This document shows positions 6,687 through 9,430 of a stretch of 9,430 bases of DNA, one piece after another (position 1 is the stretch's first letter; every line of letters begins with the position of its first letter). Origin of the DNA: Archangiaceae bacterium. Its GTDB lineage: Bacteria; Myxococcota; Myxococcia; Myxococcales; Myxococcaceae. A program made the translations under genes and the position numbers. The stretch is from NCBI GenBank assembly GCA_023248915.1, contig JAHFDQ010000210.1, forward strand, positions 1 to 9,430. Reading direction: 5' to 3'. The notes beneath the pieces are model-generated. The model had not been told where the DNA came from, did not search any database, and saw nothing but the letters and a program-made list of their open reading frames with translations.

Positions 6687-7283
6687 CTACTTCGTCTTCT
6701 TCTTGACCACGATCTTCTTCTTGCCGATCTCGGCCACCGCCGGCGACGCCGCGGAAGCGGGCCGGGCCGGAGCCGCGGGGGGCGCCGGAGGCTGAGGGAC
6801 GGGCCGGACGGGCGCCTTGGCCTTCACCTCGACGCGCGTCGGCGGAGGCGGCGGCTTGGGCGGAGGCGCGACGGTGCGCGTCGTCGCCCGCACCACCGGC
6901 CGGGCCGGCCGTTCGGTGTTCAGGCGCCCCGCTTCCACCTCGCCCATGTCCACCCGGCCGCGGAACGACGCACCGTCGACGATGATGACCCGCGGCGCGT
7001 GGATGTCGCCCACCATGCGCCCCTCACGGGTCAGCTCGACGCTCTCGGTGGCGTTGACGTTGCCGACCACCACGCCGCTGATGATGGCGTTCTTCACCGC
7101 CACGTTGGCCTTCACGATGCCGGACGGTTCGACGATGAGCGTGCGCGTCAGCGTCAGCTCACCCTCGACCCGGCCCCGGACCGTGAGGTCTTCGTCGCCG
7201 GTCAGCTTGCCGTTGATGAGAATCGACTCGCCGATCACCGTGTTCTCGGTGTGGCTCGCGCCGACCTCTTTGGTCTGGACCAT
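6687..7283 (-). CDS. bacP: Bactofilin BacP, with proline-rich C-terminal tail
   Basis: This 198-residue bactofilin polymerises without nucleotide through a right-handed beta-helix of short repeats. The core spans about residues 14-113, with the repeated pattern of hydrophobic residues and turns (GDEDLTVRGRVEGELTLTRT, SGIVKANV, GNVNATESVEL) and the family ending VGDIHAPRVIIVDGASFRG (91-109). Unlike its two neighbours it has a long tail (114-198) that is rich in proline and alanine (PPPKPPPPP at 140-148) and ends in a basic KKKIVVKKKTK (188-198). The tail and the third place in the gene order match BacP of M. xanthus. There it co-assembles with BacN and BacO; BacP is also reported to act with the GTPase SofG in cell polarity. 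ATG at 7283 follows AAGGAA with 9 bases spacing and lies 3 bases after the bacO stop. Confidence 0.87.
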   Translation of the reverse strand: MVQTKEVGASHTENTVIGESILINGKLTGDEDLTVRGRVEGELTLTRTLIVEPSGIVKANVAVKNAIISGVVVGNVNATESVELTREGRMVGDIHAPRVIIVDGASFRGRVDMGEVEAGRLNTERPARPVVRATTRTVAPPPKPPPPPTRVEVKAKAPVRPVPQPPAPPAAPARPASAASPAVAEIGKKKIVVKKKTK

Positions 7284-7286
7284 GGG

Positions 7287-7610
7287 CTAGCGTTCCTTGT
7301 GGTCCATGTCGACGTTGCCCTTGAACGAGGCCCCGTCGGCGATGAGGATTCTCGGCGCCTTGATGTCGCCGACCACGCGGCAGTCAGACTTCAGCTCGAC
7401 CTTGTCGGTGGCGACGATGTTGCCCGTCACCCGGCCGCCGATCTCGACGTTCTGCGTCTCGATGTCGGCCTCGACCACCCCCGAACCCTCGACGAAGAGG
7501 CTCTCTTTCAACGAGATCTTCCCCTTCACCGTGCCCTGGATGACCAGGTCCTCGTCCCCGGAAATCTCGCCGTCGATGACGATGCTCGAACCAATGACCG
7601 TGTTCGCCAT
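7287..7610 (-). CDS. bacO: Bactofilin BacO
   Basis: This 107-residue protein is almost wholly a bactofilin core. The N-terminal MANTVIGSS is short, the beta-helix repeats start at GDEDLVIQGTVKGKISLKES (18-37), and the conserved end VGDIKAPRILIADGASFKG (80-98) is followed by a short charged tail, VDMDHKER. It aligns by eye along its full length with both neighbouring bactofilins. In M. xanthus such proteins copolymerise into elongated subpolar scaffolds. There is no membrane segment, so it should be cytoplasmic. ATG at 7610 has AGAGGGGA (7622-7629) about 11 bases upstream, somewhat far. The gap to bacN is 32 bases and to bacP 3 bases. Which paralogue is called bacN or bacO follows gene order, not a distinguishing residue. 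Confidence 0.85.
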   Translation of the reverse strand: MANTVIGSSIVIDGEISGDEDLVIQGTVKGKISLKESLFVEGSGVVEADIETQNVEIGGRVTGNIVATDKVELKSDCRVVGDIKAPRILIADGASFKGNVDMDHKER

Positions 7611-7642
7611 GTGCGTGTGAATCCCCTCTGGTTGAACCCGCT

Positions 7643-7984
7643 TCAGATGTCGTCGGGCAGCTTGACTTCCATCTCGACCGACCCGTTGAAGACCGCTCCG
7701 TCCTCGATGACGACCCGGGGCGCCTTGATGTCGCCGGCGACCTTGGCGTTGGCGTTGATCGCCACCTTCGTCGTGGCGTCGATGTTGCCGCTGGCCTCGC
7801 CGTTGATGGTCAGCTCTTCCGCGCGGATGTCGGCCTGCACCTTCCCCGTGGCCTCGATGGTCAGGTGGTTCTTCAGTGCGATCTGCCCCTCGACGCGGCC
7901 TTCGATGACCAGGTCGCCGCCGCCGGTCAGGTTGCCGCGGATGATGATGCCCTTGCCGATGATGCCGATCTGCTCCTGCGCCAT
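7643..7984 (-). CDS. bacN: Bactofilin BacN
   Basis: This 113-residue protein is the first of three tandem bactofilins. The core runs from about residue 10 to 105, with GGGDLVIEGRVEGQIALKNH (21-40), LTINGEASGNIDATTKVAI (58-76) and the family ending VAGDIKAPRVVIEDGAVFNG (82-101). It finishes with a short acidic tail, VKLPDDI. The marked beta-helix periodicity and lack of other domains fit a structural polymer subunit in the cytoplasm. ATG at 7984 has the best ribosome site of the block, GAGGGGAA (7992-7999) with 7 bases spacing, which suggests high expression, as expected for a scaffold protein. It lies 38 bases after the hydrolase gene. That gap shows no convincing promoter, but one cannot be excluded by eye. 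Confidence 0.86.
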   Translation of the reverse strand: MAQEQIGIIGKGIIIRGNLTGGGDLVIEGRVEGQIALKNHLTIEATGKVQADIRAEELTINGEASGNIDATTKVAINANAKVAGDIKAPRVVIEDGAVFNGSVEMEVKLPDDI

Positions 7985-8022
7985 GCGTCAGTTCCCCTCG
8001 CCGAAAGCCCGGGCACCGTACG

Positions 8023-8856
8023 TCACAGATGCGCCAGAATCCAGCCCGAGATGTCCTTCCAGACCTGCTCGTGCCCCACCTCGTTCAGGCACTCGTGCAG
8101 CATGCCCGGGTACTCGACGTACTTCTTGTCGGCCGACCCGACGGTCGCGAAGAAGTCGCGCGTGACCGGCGTCGACGCCACGCCGTCGGCCGACCCGGCC
8201 ACGATGAGTACTGGCAGCCGCACCTGGCCGCCCATGGTTCTCGCTTCGTCCTGGGCGCGGGTGGACTCGGTGAACCAGCGCGGGGTGACGACCTTGTTGT
8301 AGAGCGGGTCGGCCGCGGTGGCCCTCTGGTGCGCGGGGTCGCGCGTCAGGTCGGCGGGCGTCAGCTCGTTCTTCACCGGCAGCCAGGGAATGACGTGGGC
8401 AATGAGCTTCGAGGCGAAGAGCTTGACGGCCGGAGGCTTCAACGCCAGCTTCAGGTACGGCGCCGACAGCACCACCCCGGCCAGGTCGGCCGGCTTTCGC
8501 GCCAGAAAGTGCAGCGACATCAGCGCGCCGTGGCTGTGCCCGAGCAGAAACGCCGGCTTCCCGCCGGCGGCCGCCCGCACCCGGTTCCAGAACAGCCCGA
8601 GGTCGTCGACGTACTCGCCGAACGTGGCACAGTAGCCGCGCCGGCCGTCCGAACGACCGTGGCCCCGGTAGTCGAAGGCGTGCACGGCGAAGCCTTCGGC
8701 GACCCAGGTGTCGATCGTCTTCCGGTACCGCTCGGAGTGGTCGGCGTACCCGTGCACTATGCCGATGTGGGCCCGGGGCGCGTCGGGCAGATTCGACTGC
8801 CAGAAGAGGCGCAGGCCGTCGCGGGCCGAGAAGAAACCTTCGTCGTGTTTGGCCAT
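8023..8856 (-). CDS. Alpha/beta hydrolase, monoacylglycerol lipase / lysophospholipase type
   Basis: This 277-residue cytoplasmic serine hydrolase has the order of motifs seen in monoacylglycerol lipases: the oxyanion loop HGYADHSERY (35-44), then FDYRGHGRSDGRRG (61-74), then the nucleophile elbow GHSHG (106-110) with Ser108. The acid is in GSADGVA (Asp224) and the base in GMLHEC (His254). A 'cap' region lies between about residues 133 and 200. All three catalytic residues are present, so activity is likely; the substrate is probably a lysolipid or monoacylglycerol, but this is inference from the family. Most relatives have GHSMGG at the nucleophile; His109 here is a variant within the GxSxG rule. 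ATG at 8856 lies 15 bases after the TPR gene stop, and the bactofilin block follows 38 bases after its own stop. Confidence 0.92.
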   Translation of the reverse strand: MAKHDEGFFSARDGLRLFWQSNLPDAPRAHIGIVHGYADHSERYRKTIDTWVAEGFAVHAFDYRGHGRSDGRRGYCATFGEYVDDLGLFWNRVRAAAGGKPAFLLGHSHGALMSLHFLARKPADLAGVVLSAPYLKLALKPPAVKLFASKLIAHVIPWLPVKNELTPADLTRDPAHQRATAADPLYNKVVTPRWFTESTRAQDEARTMGGQVRLPVLIVAGSADGVASTPVTRDFFATVGSADKKYVEYPGMLHECLNEVGHEQVWKDISGWILAHL

Positions 8857-8871
8857 CGTCGGCCGGTAACC

Positions 8872-9430
8872 TTAGCGACCCCCGGCGCCCGAGGACAGCA
8901 TCTTGAGCTTGCGCTCGATGGCCGAGCGCTGCTCACGCGTCTCTACCTGCTCGGTCGATTCCTTCAGCGCCTCGAGCGCCTGCTTGTAGGCAGCCTGGGC
9001 CTGGGGCCGCCGCGCCGCCCGGCGATAGGCATCGCCCAGGTGCTCGAGAATCGTCGGCTCGCCAGGAGCGAGCTCGGACGCCCGCTCGAGAGTCTCGACC
9101 GCTTTCGCCACGTCGCCCCGACGGAAGTACACCCAGCCCAGCGAGTCGAGGTACGAGCCCGAGTCGGGCTTCAGCTCGATCGCCCGAGAAACCAGCCACT
9201 CGGCCTCGTCGAACTCGACCCCTTCCTGCGCCAGGGTGTAGCCGATGAAGTTCATCGCGTTGGCGTTGTCGGGGTTCACGTCGAGCACCGCCCGCATCTG
9301 GGCGATGGCGTGGCCCGACTCGCCCTTCTTCTCGTAGACGGCACCCAGCGAATACAAGAGCTGCTCGTCCCGGGGGCGCTTGGCGAGGGCGTCCACCAGC
9401 AGGGCCACGGCCTCGGCCAGCTTGCCTTCC
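8872..9430 (-). CDS. Tetratricopeptide repeat (TPR) protein, C-terminal part (5' end outside window)
   Basis: The frame is open to the right edge, with in-frame TPR sequence continuing past every possible start codon, so the gene begins outside. About 186 residues are seen. They contain four to five TPR units, recognisable by motifs such as LLYSLGAVYEKKGESGHAI, NAMNFIGYTLAQEG, YLDSLGWVYFRRGDVAKAVE and ILEHLGDAYRRA, each about 34 residues apart. A charged helix (EQVETREQRSAIERKLKML) and a Gly-rich end follow. TPRs are protein-protein docking scaffolds; the partner is unknown, and any signal peptide would lie in the missing part. The pattern NFIGYTLAQEG...LDSLGWVYFRRG is common in large multi-TPR proteins of proteobacteria. 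It is followed after 15 bases by the hydrolase gene, so the two are likely in one transcript. Confidence 0.88.
   Translation of the reverse strand, partial: EGKLAEAVALLVDALAKRPRDEQLLYSLGAVYEKKGESGHAIAQMRAVLDVNPDNANAMNFIGYTLAQEGVEFDEAEWLVSRAIELKPDSGSYLDSLGWVYFRRGDVAKAVETLERASELAPGEPTILEHLGDAYRRAARRPQAQAAYKQALEALKESTEQVETREQRSAIERKLKMLSSGAGGR

Noticed and set aside
8007..8014. GCCCGGGC palindrome upstream of bacN as an operator
   Set aside because: An 8-base GC palindrome is expected by chance at this base composition and no promoter elements accompany it.
6294..8165. A 623-codon open frame on the + strand opposite the bactofilins
   Set aside because: It is His/Asp/Arg-rich low-complexity translation, antisense to three clear bactofilins and padC; no ribosome site or family resemblance.

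Overview
The window is GC-rich (I did not compute the exact value), densely coded bacterial DNA. Its content points to a myxobacterium or close relative (Myxococcota). The main reason is a run of three small bactofilin genes followed by a ParB-like gene, which matches the bacN-bacO-bacP-padC cluster described in Myxococcus xanthus. The FHA/J-like protein and the long membrane/HEAT/cyclic-nucleotide-binding fusion also fit a myxobacterial gene style. Nothing seen marks a mobile element, phage, CRISPR array, tRNA or rRNA. No gene-free stretch exceeds about 62 bases.

Left part, + strand (1-1714): the C-terminal end of a rhomboid intramembrane protease overlaps the start of a LOG-family phosphoribohydrolase (ATGA overlap). 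A 62-base intergenic region with an imperfect inverted repeat follows. Next is a protein with an N-terminal FHA-like domain, an RPGT tetrapeptide repeat linker and a C-terminal J-like domain that lacks the HPD motif. This gene converges on the minus-strand block with only 9 bases between the two stop codons.

Right part, - strand (9430 down to 1724): eight complete genes and one gene entering from the right edge, all pointing left, with gaps of 38 bases or less and two 4-base overlaps. In transcription order they are: TPR protein (5' end outside), alpha/beta hydrolase of the monoacylglycerol-lipase type, bacN, bacO, bacP, padC, pyrE, a small lipoprotein, and a 1012-residue NTT-like transporter + HEAT repeat + cyclic-nucleotide-binding fusion. 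The spacing suggests one long transcript whose main promoter lies beyond the right edge; internal promoters cannot be excluded.

How they work together: in M. xanthus, BacNOP co-assemble into scaffolds that hold the ParABS chromosome segregation machinery away from the poles. PadC is the adapter that links ParA to the scaffold, and its ParB/Srx domain binds CTP. The cluster here should do the same. The most interesting local feature is that padC is translationally coupled (GTGA) to pyrE, a pyrimidine biosynthesis gene upstream of CTP. Two genes further on is a transporter of the nucleotide-transporter type fused to a cyclic-nucleotide sensor. A functional link between nucleotide state and the scaffold is inference only. 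The fusion protein and the lipoprotein are the least understood products in the window.
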